Shown here: one piece after another, positions 31,634 to 40,162 of the stretch
Layout: every line of letters begins with the position of its first letter
Position numbering within the stretch: the first letter of the stretch is position 1
Origin: an uncultured Brachybacterium sp.
GTDB lineage: Bacteria > Actinomycetota > Actinomycetes > Actinomycetales > Dermabacteraceae
Length of the DNA: 64,000 bases
Direction: 5' to 3'
Assembly: GCF_947500705.1 (NCBI RefSeq)
Contig: NZ_CANMSY010000003.1
Span: 124,001-188,000, forward strand
The notes under the pieces: generated by a model
The model's input: the letters and a program-made list of their open reading frames with translations, nothing else
Database searches by the model: none
What the model was told of the DNA's origin: nothing
Position numbers and translations under genes: made by a program

Positions 31634-34417
31634 ATGACAACGCCCGTGCACTCCACCAAGATGACTGGCTCGCGTGGCGAGCTTAAAGCCCAGGTCATCT
31701 TCGCCGACATCGGATGGGCGCCCCCGGTCAAGCTCAGCGAGGACATCGGGACCGACCTCGTAACGTTCGCACGCGATGAAGCGGCCCCGGACGGCAAGGA
31801 GGACACCTGGGACCTCGGCGCCCCCGTTTTCATGCAGGTCAAGGCGAGCCCCACTGAGTACCTGAAGCCGACCAACAGGCACAAGGGAAAGCCGGGTTGG
31901 TGGTTCGCAGAATCCGACACGTACCATTTTGACCACTGGCTTTCCTTCGGCCTGCCATACCTGCTTGTCCTGGTCGACGTCGACAATCAGATCGCGTACT
32001 GGGCCGAGGTGAACGGTGACGCAATCGTCTCGACCGGCAAGGGCCGGAAGATCTTCGTCCCGTTCGCCCAGACCGTAGACGAGACCAATACTGAAGCGCT
32101 GACCGAGGTCGCGGTCTCGAAGCGAAAATACGCTCTCGAAGGTGCTGCCTGGAGCGGCAAGCTCAACGAACTTGGCCCTTCGGAGCGACTCCGCACTGCC
32201 ATGGTCCTCCCTCGCCTCATCGCACCGCATCCGAACCGCGCAACCGAAGAGGTCAGCTTCGAGGAAGCCGTGGCGATGGTGCTGAGGAACCGGTACACCG
32301 AACTTGCCCATCGCGCCGGTGAAGGCCAGTGCCCGAAGGTTGAGGACTGGGAAAACAACAAGGAATGGAGCTGGCGCTTCGTACACGCGCTCCAGGAGCT
32401 GCTTTCCACCGGCCGTAGCGATCAATTCGAGCAGCTTGCAACAAATGCCCGACACCGTTTCGAACGTGACGCGAGCCTTGTCGTTCAGGCGTGCATCGCT
32501 TATAAAGGCGAACAGGCTCAGGACGCCGTCGACACGCTGGTGCCGTCAAGTGCGACAAAGCCTGCCGACCGCGGATGGCTTCTGACCCACAAGGCTGCGT
32601 TCCTTTTTGAACTGGATAAACCCAAAGAAGCGGTCGACGCCGCCAAGAAGGCTCTGGTTGCAACTAGAACCCTCGACGGCGACCTGTCGGTCAGCGCCAT
32701 CCGGGGCGCCGCTGCATCCATCCTGTATGCCAACGCCAGGTTCGGTGACGGCGACCTTGAGGCCACCGTCACCGCTCAGGACCACGCCGGAAACTGGTGG
32801 CGGGCACAGGACGTCAGCTGGTCACTCGAGAAGGACCTCAAATACCGCTTCGAGGGCTGGACAGCAAACAACACGATGCATTTCATCAACAACACCGCCC
32901 GCGACGACCTGGCCACGATCGCGTGGACCGCCGCCTTCAGCGGCTCCTGGAACTCCTGGCGGCACCTCACCGCGATAAACGCGAAACTCACATTCACCTC
33001 GACGTCCGACCCAACCCACCTCGCCGCAGCACTCGGCGCGCTCATCTTCATCGGAGAGAAGAAGGCTGCCAAGGACGCCGCCCGCAAGATGTGGCTCGAC
33101 GGCCCGGTGGACACACTGCACTCCCTAGTGAACGCTATCGCGTACCACGAATGGACTAAGCGCAACGAAGGCGCAACCATGGCCGTCCTTGCAAAAGGTG
33201 GCGATCTGCTCAGCACGGAGGCCGCAGACCATGTCGTGCAACGCATCCTTGACCTGCTCAAGAACCAGGGCCCCGTCCGCGTCCACGGTAGTGCCTGGAG
33301 TTATCGATGGCATGAGGCTGACGCGACTTTCGCGCGAGTTCTAACGGCGGCCTCGACAAAGTCGCACAAGAAAGTCGCCGACCTCATCGCTGCAGACTTC
33401 GCAACCTGCGACGACTCGCTGGCCAACTCGTACCTTCGTATCGTGCACGCGCTCGCCGTCTCCAAACTAAACATCACCCGCATCAACAATCTCTGCAGGG
33501 CCGCCACCAAGAGAACCGACCACTACAGGGTCGGCATGTTAGAGGCTCTTGGACCGGTCAACGGCGACGCCATCGCAGAACTCCGCAAGGAAGCAGCAGA
33601 TGGCAGCTCGAGCGCCGTCCGCGCCCTCCTAGTGGTCGGCTCAACAGACCACGACGACTTCATCGCGTTCGGCAAGAGCGCAGCAAAGACCGTCCGCACC
33701 ATGGTCGAGAACGCCCGCGGCAAGGACGGGTCCATGGCCATGACCGGATACGCCAACGACCAACTCGACGACCTCGTCCTTGCAGCCCTTAACACCAACG
33801 ATCGCAAACTCTGGAAGGAAGTAACCGACGCACTTGAAGCCTGCGTCATCGAAGAGACACAGCAACAGCGTGCAGTCCGCCGACTCGCAGCGCGGTTCCC
33901 CGATCTTCCACAGCACGTCCAACGGAAACTCCGGAAGCTCGCCCCCAATCTTTGCGGGCGCTCTTTCGGAGACCCATTCGGTGGCACCAACGAATACTCA
34001 GCCGCGGTGACCCACCTGCGCATCGCAGCCGGCACCATCCCGGACCCCAAGGTCGAAGCCCTACTTCTCAACGAAAGACGAGACAGCCCGCTCGCTTTTG
34101 TCCGCACCCTCGCTGCATGGAACTCCGACCGCAAGCTCCCATTCCTCGCGACAATGATCGTTGACGAGAACCCCTCCGTCCGCGCACAGGCTGGGTTCAG
34201 CCTCATTGAACACGCACACCAGTACCCCAACGATTGCGATCGCACATACGCTGTAATCCGCAGCGCCCTGATGCAGGAGGACGGCTGCGCCCTCTTCGAC
34301 GGCCTTGCCCAGGGACTCGCTGAACACCCCACAAAGGACCTCGCCGACCTGGAAAAGCTACTTCGCAACCACAAGTCCGCTACCGTCCGCGCGCGGTTTG
34401 AATCGACCCAGGTTTAA
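31634..34417 (+). CDS. Large DUF4365-like nuclease-domain protein with helical repeats
   Basis: A 927-residue protein. Residues 1-150 look like DUF4365, a PD-(D/E)XK-type domain: SRGELKAQ (Glu16), EDIGTDLVTF (Asp37, Asp41), VFMQVKAS (Gln68, Lys70), then WLSFGLPYLLVLVDVDNQIAYWAEV. The remaining 780 residues are mostly helical with no recognised catalytic motif. A TPR-like pair lies near 312-345 (LLTHKAAFLFELDKPKEAVD) and HEAT-like repeats near the end (DENPSVRAQAGFSLIEHA). The ATG at 31634 follows CTGGAG. Base composition is visibly less GC-rich than its neighbours, with more A-ending codons, suggesting transfer. It is flanked by a decayed HNH gene and insertion sequences. A stand-alone defence nuclease is plausible but unproven. 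Confidence 0.75.
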   Translation: MTTPVHSTKMTGSRGELKAQVIFADIGWAPPVKLSEDIGTDLVTFARDEAAPDGKEDTWDLGAPVFMQVKASPTEYLKPTNRHKGKPGWWFAESDTYHFDHWLSFGLPYLLVLVDVDNQIAYWAEVNGDAIVSTGKGRKIFVPFAQTVDETNTEALTEVAVSKRKYALEGAAWSGKLNELGPSERLRTAMVLPRLIAPHPNRATEEVSFEEAVAMVLRNRYTELAHRAGEGQCPKVEDWENNKEWSWRFVHALQELLSTGRSDQFEQLATNARHRFERDASLVVQACIAYKGEQAQDAVDTLVPSSATKPADRGWLLTHKAAFLFELDKPKEAVDAAKKALVATRTLDGDLSVSAIRGAAASILYANARFGDGDLEATVTAQDHAGNWWRAQDVSWSLEKDLKYRFEGWTANNTMHFINNTARDDLATIAWTAAFSGSWNSWRHLTAINAKLTFTSTSDPTHLAAALGALIFIGEKKAAKDAARKMWLDGPVDTLHSLVNAIAYHEWTKRNEGATMAVLAKGGDLLSTEAADHVVQRILDLLKNQGPVRVHGSAWSYRWHEADATFARVLTAASTKSHKKVADLIAADFATCDDSLANSYLRIVHALAVSKLNITRINNLCRAATKRTDHYRVGMLEALGPVNGDAIAELRKEAADGSSSAVRALLVVGSTDHDDFIAFGKSAAKTVRTMVENARGKDGSMAMTGYANDQLDDLVLAALNTNDRKLWKEVTDALEACVIEETQQQRAVRRLAARFPDLPQHVQRKLRKLAPNLCGRSFGDPFGGTNEYSAAVTHLRIAAGTIPDPKVEALLLNERRDSPLAFVRTLAAWNSDRKLPFLATMIVDENPSVRAQAGFSLIEHAHQYPNDCDRTYAVIRSALMQEDGCALFDGLAQGLAEHPTKDLADLEKLLRNHKSATVRARFESTQV

Positions 34418-34418
34418 T
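34411..34418. repeat. Target site duplication, left copy
   Basis: GGTTTAAT directly precedes the left inverted repeat and is repeated at 35853-35860. It contains the TAA stop of the large DUF4365-like gene. Confidence 0.95.
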
Positions 34419-35852
34419 GGCTCTTCGCAGATGAGGGTGTAGATGCTGAGCGCGGGAGGGGCGCGTCGGTGCCGGGATAGACGTCGAGGTCTCCCGATGA
34501 TGGAAGTTCTCACGCTCGCCATCAGGAAGACCTCGACGTGCCCAACGCTACCTTCGACAGCCCCGATCTGACGACCTTCGCGCGCCTGGACGAGCTCGGC
34601 CTTGTCGCTGTCGGTCAGCGACTCTCCGCCGAGCGGGCGGTGCTCGAGTGCCGGCTCGCCGAGGAGGATCCGTGGTGCCGCGCCTGCGGGGCAAAGGCGA
34701 CCTCGCGGGGCACGATCGCCCGGTCCCTCGCCCACGAGCCGTTCGGTCACCGACCCACGACCCTGCTGGTGCGGATCCGCCGCTACGAGTGCGGGCACTG
34801 CGGCTACCGCTGGCGAGAGAACACCACCACTGCAGCGCCCAAGCGGGCGAAGCTTTCTCGCGGTGGGATGCGGTGGGCGCTGGAGGCCCTGGTCATCGAC
34901 CACCTCTCGATCGCAAGGGTCGCCGCCGGGCTGGGAGTCGCCTGGCACACCGCCAACGACGCCGTCCTCGCCGAGGGCAAGCGCCTGCTCATCGATGACC
35001 CCACCCGCTTCGACGCAGTCCGCGTGATCGGGGTCGATGAGCACGTGTGGCGCCACACCAGGCGCGGCGACAAGTACGTCACCGTGATCATCGACCTCAG
35101 CCCGGCACGAGACAAGACCGGGCCCGCGCGGCTGCTGGACATGATCGAGGGCCGCTCCAAGGCAGCGTTCAAGGCCTGGCTCGAGGCCCGCCCCAAGCAA
35201 TGGAAGGACCGCATCGAGGTGGTGGCGATGGACGGATTCTCCGGGTTCAAGACCGCCGCCGGCGAGGCTCTGCCCGGCGCAGTCGCGGTCATGGACCCCT
35301 TCCACGTCGTCCGCCTCGCCAGCGGCGCTCTGGACGACTGCCGACGACGCGTCCAGCAGCAGCTCCACCAGCGCAGAGGCCACAAGAACGACCCCCTCTA
35401 CAAGGCGCGCCGCACCCTCCACACCGGGATGAGCCTGCTGACCGATCGCCAAAAAGAGCGCCTCAGCGTCTTCTTCGCCCACGAGAAGCACGCCGCGGTC
35501 GAAGCGACCTGGGAGATCTACCAGGCCATGGTCGCTGCGTATCGAGAATCCGACCGCGCAAAGGCCAAGGCCAAGATGGAGAAGGTGATCGCGGCGCTGA
35601 GCAAGAAGGTCCCCGACACCCTCGAGGAACTGGGCAAGCTCGGCCGGACAACTGACCAAGCGCTCCGTGGGCGTCCTGGCGTTCTTCGACCGCCCCGGCA
35701 CCAGCAACGGCCCCACCGAAGCGATAAGCGGCCGGCTCGAGCACCTCCGCGGCTCCGCCCTCGGCTTCCGCAACCTCACCAACTACATCGCCCGCAGCCT
35801 CCTCGAATCAGGCGGCTTCAGACCCCGGCTACACCCTCAAATGCGATGAGCC
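34419..35852 (+). mobile_element. ISL3-family insertion sequence
   Basis: A 1434-bp element bounded by 23-bp imperfect inverted repeats (34419-34441 and 35830-35852, 20 of 23 matching, both beginning GGCTC and ending TGAGGGTGTA on the outward reading). The 8-bp duplication GGTTTAAT on both sides is the size expected for ISL3. It carries one transposase gene, which is frameshifted. The near-perfect ends and duplication indicate a fairly recent insertion. Confidence 0.95.
34538..35849 (+). pseudogene. ISL3-family transposase, frameshifted near the C-terminus
   Basis: A DDE transposase with an N-terminal zinc-finger-like region (CRACG...CGHCGYRW), first Asp in RVIGVDEHVWR and second Asp in VVAMDGFSGFK. 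The reading is normal to about 35650 (KLGRT). One extra base there shifts the frame, and the in-frame continuation becomes Arg/Pro-rich. The true C-terminus, FFDRPGTSNGPTEAISGRLE with the third catalytic residue (Glu), continues in the next frame to 35849. Without a +1 frameshift the product lacks that Glu, so it is probably inactive. A sequencing error is possible. Confidence 0.88.
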
Positions 35853-35860
35853 GGTTTAAT
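35853..35860. repeat. Target site duplication, right copy
   Basis: GGTTTAAT follows the right inverted repeat and matches 34411-34418. Removing the element restores a continuous sequence in which the DUF4365-like gene is followed within 80 bp by the IS3 relic. Confidence 0.95.
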
Positions 35861-35894
35861 GCCGTTGCTGCTTGAGTCCGAGAGGATGGACAGC

Positions 35895-36013
35895 GTGCCG
35901 AAGAAGATCGATCCCCACCTGCGCGCGAGGTGCGTGCGGCTCGTGCGTGAGCACGCCCAGGAGTACCCCCCTGACCGCGGCGACGGCCACGGTCGCCCGC
36001 CAGGAAGGTGCCT
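35895..36013 (+). pseudogene. IS3-family orfA relic
   Basis: The reading VPKKIDPHLRARCVRLVREH from the GTG at 35895 is the N-terminus of an IS3-family OrfA. After AQEYP the frame shifts, and the expected LTAATATVARQEG continues in another frame before similarity is lost. About 40 of the usual 100 or so residues remain. It sits between the ISL3 element and the mgtE gene and suggests repeated insertion at this site. Confidence 0.75.
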
Positions 36014-36033
36014 CGCGTGCCATCTAGCATATA

Positions 36034-36047
36034 TCGAAGCGCTTCGA
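36034..36047. promoter_or_regulatory. Orphan palindrome of LacI-operator type
   Basis: TCGAAGCGCTTCGA is a perfect 14-bp palindrome with the GCGC centre common in LacI-family operators. It follows an AT-rich stretch (TAGCATATA) but has no gene downstream in the right orientation. It may be a leftover of a promoter removed by the island. Confidence 0.4.
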
Positions 36048-36116
36048 CCATTGGGGGGCAGCCGGTGTGCGCCCCTCGTGGCGCCGCGTCAAATATCCGC
36101 GGCAAGCCTGCCCGCC

Positions 36117-37508
36117 TCAGAGCCCCAGCACGGCCGTCGCGATCGTGAAGTAGATGATCAGGCCCGTGGCGTCGCAGAAGGTGGAGATGAAGGGATTGGA
36201 GAACACCGCCGGATCCGCCCCCACCCGCTTCGCGATCAGCGGCATCATGCCGCCCACGATTGCGGCCATGGCGCAGATCGACAGCAGCGTCGTCCCGATC
36301 ACGGCCCCGATCGCCCAGCCATAGACGAGGCCTGCCACCAGGAAGCCGAGCGCGCCGAGGACCATGCCGAGCACGACCCCCACCCGCAGCTCGCGCCACA
36401 CCACCCGGGGCAGGTCGCGTACGCGCACCTCCCCCACGGCGAGCGCGCGGGTCACCGTGGTCGCGGCCTGGTTGCCGGTGTTGCCGCCGGTGCCGGTCAG
36501 CAGCGGGATGAACAGCGCCAGGATCACCACCTGGTCCAGCCGGTCCTCGAAGACCTCGAGCACCTGGACGGTGAGGATCGCGGAGATCGCGAGCACCAGC
36601 AGCCAGACGATGCGGCTGCGCACCACCCGCAGGATCGGGGTGGAGAGGTAAGCGCGTGGCAGCGGCTCGGAGCCGCTGGTGCGGGCGGAGTCCTCGGCGT
36701 TCTCGCGCTCGATGATGCCCACGGCGTCGTCGACCGTCACGATCCCGACCAGCCGCCCCTCCCCATCGACGATCGGCATGGCCAGCAGCTTCGCAGCGAA
36801 GAAGCGGCGTGCGGCGTCCTCGCGGTCGTCGGTCGCGGTGGCGCTGACCGGCGCATGGGCGAGGTCGCCGACGAGCGCCGCGCCGTCGGCCACCAGCAGC
36901 CGTCGCAGCCCCACCACGCCCAGCAGCGTGCGGGTGTCGTCGACCACGGGCAGCAGGTAGATCGTCTCCGCCTCCTCAGCGTGCCCGCGCACATGCTCGA
37001 GCGCCGCGCTCACGGTGAGCCCGGGGGCGAGGGTGAGCACCTCGGGCGACATATAGCGGCCGATCGCATGGCGCGGATAGCCGAGGACCGCGGTCGTCAT
37101 CGCCCGCTCGTCGGCATCGAGGCCGTGCATCAGGCGCTCGGCGACCGAGGCCGGCAGCTCGTCGAACAGGGAGGCACGGTCATCAGGATCGAGCTCCCCG
37201 ATGATGTCGGCGACCTGCTGGGTGCGCAGCGCGGAGATCAGCTCGGCCTGATGATGCGCCGGCAGCGCCTCGAACACCGCGAGGGCGCTGGGCTTGCCGA
37301 GCACCCGGAACAGCAGCGCGGCCTCGGTCGCGGGGCGGGCCTCGACGAGGTAGACGAGCTCACCGATCGGCAGCGTCTGCGCCTCCAGCGAGAGCTGTTC
37401 GAGCTGGGCCTCATCCTGCGCCTCACCGCGCAGGAGGGCCAGGACGGTGTCGATGGTTGCGCTGGCTGAGGTCACGAGGCCATTGTGGCTGACGTGGCCA
37501 CCATGCAC
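36117..37508 (-). CDS. mgtE: Magnesium transporter MgtE
   Basis: A 463-residue Mg2+ channel. It has an N-terminal helical MgtE_N domain (to about residue 145) with LSALRTQQVADIIGELDPDDRA, two CBS domains (about 150-280) and a C-terminal block of five membrane helices with the pore segment TGTGGNTGNQAATTVTRAL. The GTG at 37508 is preferred over one at 37475 because GGGAGGG lies 7 bp upstream. The N-domain and CBS pair sense intracellular Mg2+. It borders the accessory island and appears to be part of the conserved chromosome. Confidence 0.95.
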   Translation of the reverse strand: MHGGHVSHNGLVTSASATIDTVLALLRGEAQDEAQLEQLSLEAQTLPIGELVYLVEARPATEAALLFRVLGKPSALAVFEALPAHHQAELISALRTQQVADIIGELDPDDRASLFDELPASVAERLMHGLDADERAMTTAVLGYPRHAIGRYMSPEVLTLAPGLTVSAALEHVRGHAEEAETIYLLPVVDDTRTLLGVVGLRRLLVADGAALVGDLAHAPVSATATDDREDAARRFFAAKLLAMPIVDGEGRLVGIVTVDDAVGIIERENAEDSARTSGSEPLPRAYLSTPILRVVRSRIVWLLVLAISAILTVQVLEVFEDRLDQVVILALFIPLLTGTGGNTGNQAATTVTRALAVGEVRVRDLPRVVWRELRVGVVLGMVLGALGFLVAGLVYGWAIGAVIGTTLLSICAMAAIVGGMMPLIAKRVGADPAVFSNPFISTFCDATGLIIYFTIATAVLGL

Positions 37509-37602
37509 GACGGGGACCCTCCCAGATCTCCCAGGGGGTGGCTCCGCAGTGCATGGTCACACGTTCTGACCGCTGCGCTCGGGAGCAGTCGTACCCCGGA
37601 GC

Positions 37603-38565
37603 TCAGTCCCGTGGGCGCTCGAATAACTCCTGGATCGCCGTATGGTCCTGCTGCCCGTACCCTCGCGCGACCACGTCCTGGAAGGCCTCGAGCAGCACCG
37701 GGGTGAGTCGGCTCGAGACCTCCGCCTGGCCCAGCGCCGTGGTCGCATACAGCAGGTCCTTGACCTGATTGTCGGTGCTGCCTCCCAGGGAGTAGTCGCG
37801 GGACAGCAGCTTGTCCCGCTTCTGGGAGAGGACTGCGCTGGCCGCGAGCCCGCCGCCCAGCACCTCGGCAAGCTGGTCCAGGTCGATGCCGCTGGCTCGT
37901 GCGAGGCCGAAAGCTTCCGCGATGGAGGCGAGCGTGCCCGCCACCACGATCTGGTTGCTGAGCTTGGCAATGGATCCGGTGCCGAGGTCTCCGAGGTGGA
38001 TGATGGTGCCACCGAGCACCTCGAACACTGGACGGGCGCGGGCCACGTCGTCAGCGTCCCCACCGATCATGAGGCTCAACGAGCCATCGGCGGCGCCGGC
38101 CACCCCGCCGGACATCGGTGCATCCAGGACCCGGATGCCGTGTGGGGCGAGGTCCCGGCCAAGAGCACGGACCTCCTCCGGACCTGTCGTCGACATGACC
38201 ACCAGCAGCGTGCCCTTCGCGCCCATCGCGGCACGTGCACCGTCGTCGAGCAGGGCCCGGAGCGGAGCGACGTCAGGGAGCACGGAGAGCACGATGTCCG
38301 CCGCTGCGTCGGCGACCGAGTCGGCGACGACGGCGCCGTCGGCGGCCAGCGTCTCGGCCGTCGCACGGGTGCGGTTCCACACCGTGGTGGGCATTCCAGC
38401 TGCGAGCAGGTTGCGCGCCATCGGCATCCCCATCGGCCCCAGGCCCAGAACGGACACCGAGAGGACCGGGCTCTTGGACACCTCAGCAGCGCCGGACGCA
38501 TCTGGAGTGCTGGGCACATTCGGAGTACTGGCGGAATCAGGACGAAATACAGGCTGCGGTGACAC
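37603..38565 (-). CDS. GarR/3-hydroxyisobutyrate dehydrogenase-family reductase
   Basis: A 320-residue NAD(P)-dependent beta-hydroxyacid dehydrogenase. After a Pro/Ser-rich leader of about 30 residues comes the Rossmann motif GLGPMGMPMARNL, the substrate motif LDAPMSGGVAGA and the catalytic Lys in GSIAKLSNQIVVAG. The GTG at 38565 is chosen because GGGAGG lies 7 bp upstream. In a sugar-acid locus a tartronate-semialdehyde reductase-like role is possible, but specificity is not determinable. It is divergent from the SDR gene. Confidence 0.85.
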   Translation of the reverse strand: MSPQPVFRPDSASTPNVPSTPDASGAAEVSKSPVLSVSVLGLGPMGMPMARNLLAAGMPTTVWNRTRATAETLAADGAVVADSVADAAADIVLSVLPDVAPLRALLDDGARAAMGAKGTLLVVMSTTGPEEVRALGRDLAPHGIRVLDAPMSGGVAGAADGSLSLMIGGDADDVARARPVFEVLGGTIIHLGDLGTGSIAKLSNQIVVAGTLASIAEAFGLARASGIDLDQLAEVLGGGLAASAVLSQKRDKLLSRDYSLGGSTDNQVKDLLYATTALGQAEVSSRLTPVLLEAFQDVVARGYGQQDHTAIQELFERPRD

Positions 38566-38671
38566 GATCAGGCCTCCCAGCGTCATCGGAATATTTCGGA
38601 GCGAAACCCTCGACTCCCAGGGGACTGCGGCGACTGGTGCAACAGCGTCGATATCAGAGCGGCAGTGCACC

Positions 38672-38684
38672 GTCTATTCTAGAC
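38672..38684. promoter_or_regulatory. Palindrome in divergent promoter region
   Basis: GTCTATTCTAGAC has perfect 5-bp arms around a 3-bp centre. It lies about 50 bp before the SDR start and between two divergent genes. It also contains a TATTCT -10-like box. An operator for the nearby IclR protein is possible. Confidence 0.4.
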
Positions 38685-38732
38685 ACGCCACGAACCGGCC
38701 CCATTGCACCATTTTCACAAAGGAACTCCACC

Positions 38733-39521
38733 ATGACCCTCACGCCCTACCCAGCGACCGACTTCCCGGAAATCCCCACCGCCATCGTCACCGGCGCCGC
38801 CTCCGAACGTGGCATCGGGCGCTCGACGGCACTCCGTCTGGCCAGAGAAGGGTGGGCCGTGGCAGTGCTCGACCTTGACGCGAGCGCCTCGCAGCAGGTC
38901 GCCGAGCAGATCGCCGCGGACCACGGAACCCCCGCGCTCGGCCTCGGCGTGGACATCTCGGACGAGCAAGCAGTCATCGAGGCCGTCGCCCGCATCGACG
39001 CAGAGCTCCCGCAGCTGGTGGGTGTGGTCAACAACGCCGGAGTCTCCTCCCCCGTCCCTTTCACCGAGGTCAGCACGGAGGAGTGGAAGCGCGTGTTCGA
39101 CGTCAACGTCCATGGCACGTTCTTCGTCACCCGTGAAGCTGTGAAGATCTTCCGCCGCCATAGCCTGGGTCGCATCGTCAACGTCTCCTCAGCATCCGCG
39201 GAGCGGGGCGGTGGCGTGTACGGGCGGGCTGCGTATTCCGGCTCCAAGGCCGCACTGCTGGGGATGGCGAAGACCTGGGCGCGGGAGCTCGGCGAGTACG
39301 GGATCACCGCCAACTCGGTCGCTCCAGGCTCCATCGACACGGACATCATGGGTGGGCGCCTCACCGACGAGCGCAAAGAGTTCCTCCTGCATGAACTGCC
39401 CGTTGGCCGAGTAGGCACGGTGGACGACGTCGCCGGCGGAATTGCATTCCTGCTCGGGCGCGACGGCGGATATCTCACGGGCGTGACCCTGGATATCAAC
39501 GGCGGGTCACACATTCACTGA
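38733..39521 (+). CDS. Short-chain dehydrogenase/reductase, KduD-like
   Basis: A 262-residue SDR with cofactor motif TGAASERGIG, NNAG, and the catalytic Ser plus YxxxK (YSGSK). Given KduI nearby, reduction of 2,5-diketo-3-deoxygluconate to 2-keto-3-deoxygluconate (KduD reaction) is the likely role, but the family is too broad for certainty. The ATG at 38733 follows AAAGGA. It is divergent from the GarR-like gene and followed by a hairpin. Confidence 0.8.
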   Translation: MTLTPYPATDFPEIPTAIVTGAASERGIGRSTALRLAREGWAVAVLDLDASASQQVAEQIAADHGTPALGLGVDISDEQAVIEAVARIDAELPQLVGVVNNAGVSSPVPFTEVSTEEWKRVFDVNVHGTFFVTREAVKIFRRHSLGRIVNVSSASAERGGGVYGRAAYSGSKAALLGMAKTWARELGEYGITANSVAPGSIDTDIMGGRLTDERKEFLLHELPVGRVGTVDDVAGGIAFLLGRDGGYLTGVTLDINGGSHIH

Positions 39522-40162
39522 TCAGCACCCGCCGGAAATACTTCAGAATTTCCTGCACAACAAAATCCACCGACCTCATTGCGTCAGCAATGAGCGATGG
39601 TGGTCGGCGGGATATCTGGCGACGTTCCTTCCTCGTCGGGCCGCGGAGCTGGGGCAGCGCTCCGGGCCATCGGTGAGCGGCTGGCGATTCAGACACCGCG
39701 TCGACGCCGCGCCAGCATCCCGTGCGCAGGCGCGGATGCCCGCGAGGACGCACTGCCGCCCGCGAGGACCCGGCCATGAGGTGAGCACGCGCCATCATGG
39801 GCATTGCGCTGAATCGTGATCAGCATTCCACAACCCCGCAGACGGTGCGACCCGTGACCGATCCGCCATCGACGGCACGGGGATCTGATGCAGCCCACGA
39901 CCCGCGCATAGGTCCTCCCTGCCTGCAAGCACCCTGATTTCCTCAGGAGCGAGGTCACGATCAGGTGACATCCGCACGCCAAGAGGGCAGGGGGACTTGC
40001 GGAAGCCTCAGGGGTGACGTACTAATAACGCAGACGCTGCGAGACAGCATCGTGAACCGGGTTCGAAATGTTGACCCTTGGCACTGTAGGCAAGGCGGAA
40101 CGAGGATCGTGGGGCCGAGAGGCCCTCACGCACCGCCCGCCGATGACATGAGGAGTGGCCTG
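39522..40162. other. 641-bp region without a recognised gene
   Basis: Apart from the hairpin at 39570-39607, no ribosome binding site with a plausible gene, no RNA gene and no convincing protein similarity is seen on either strand. Short open frames exist but have the composition of chance frames. It may hold a decayed gene or a long leader of the gene at 40163. Confidence 0.6.
39570..39607. terminator. Hairpin downstream of the SDR gene
   Basis: CTCATTGC (39575-39582) and GCAATGAG (39587-39594) form a perfect stem with a 4-nt loop. An outer CCGACC/GGTCGG pair (39570-39575 and 39602-39607) can extend it. It begins 49 bp after the SDR stop. Confidence 0.5.

Noticed and set aside
31634-34417. 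Toxin-antitoxin or multi-gene restriction-modification system
   Set aside because: The gene is alone: no small partner gene, methyltransferase or helicase gene is adjacent on either side.
35859-37469. 536-codon plus-strand frame from the IS3 relic through mgtE
   Set aside because: Only the first 25 or so residues are meaningful (OrfA relic). The rest is antisense to mgtE.
39496-39804. 102-codon open frame on the minus strand in the gene-poor gap
   Set aside because: It begins inside the gap without a ribosome binding site, overlaps the 3' end of the SDR gene and has no recognisable similarity.
40071-40090. Promoter TTGACC with TGTAGG before the dehydrogenase gene
   Set aside because: The boxes are only 8 bp apart, too close for a sigma-70-type promoter, and no other -10 fits.
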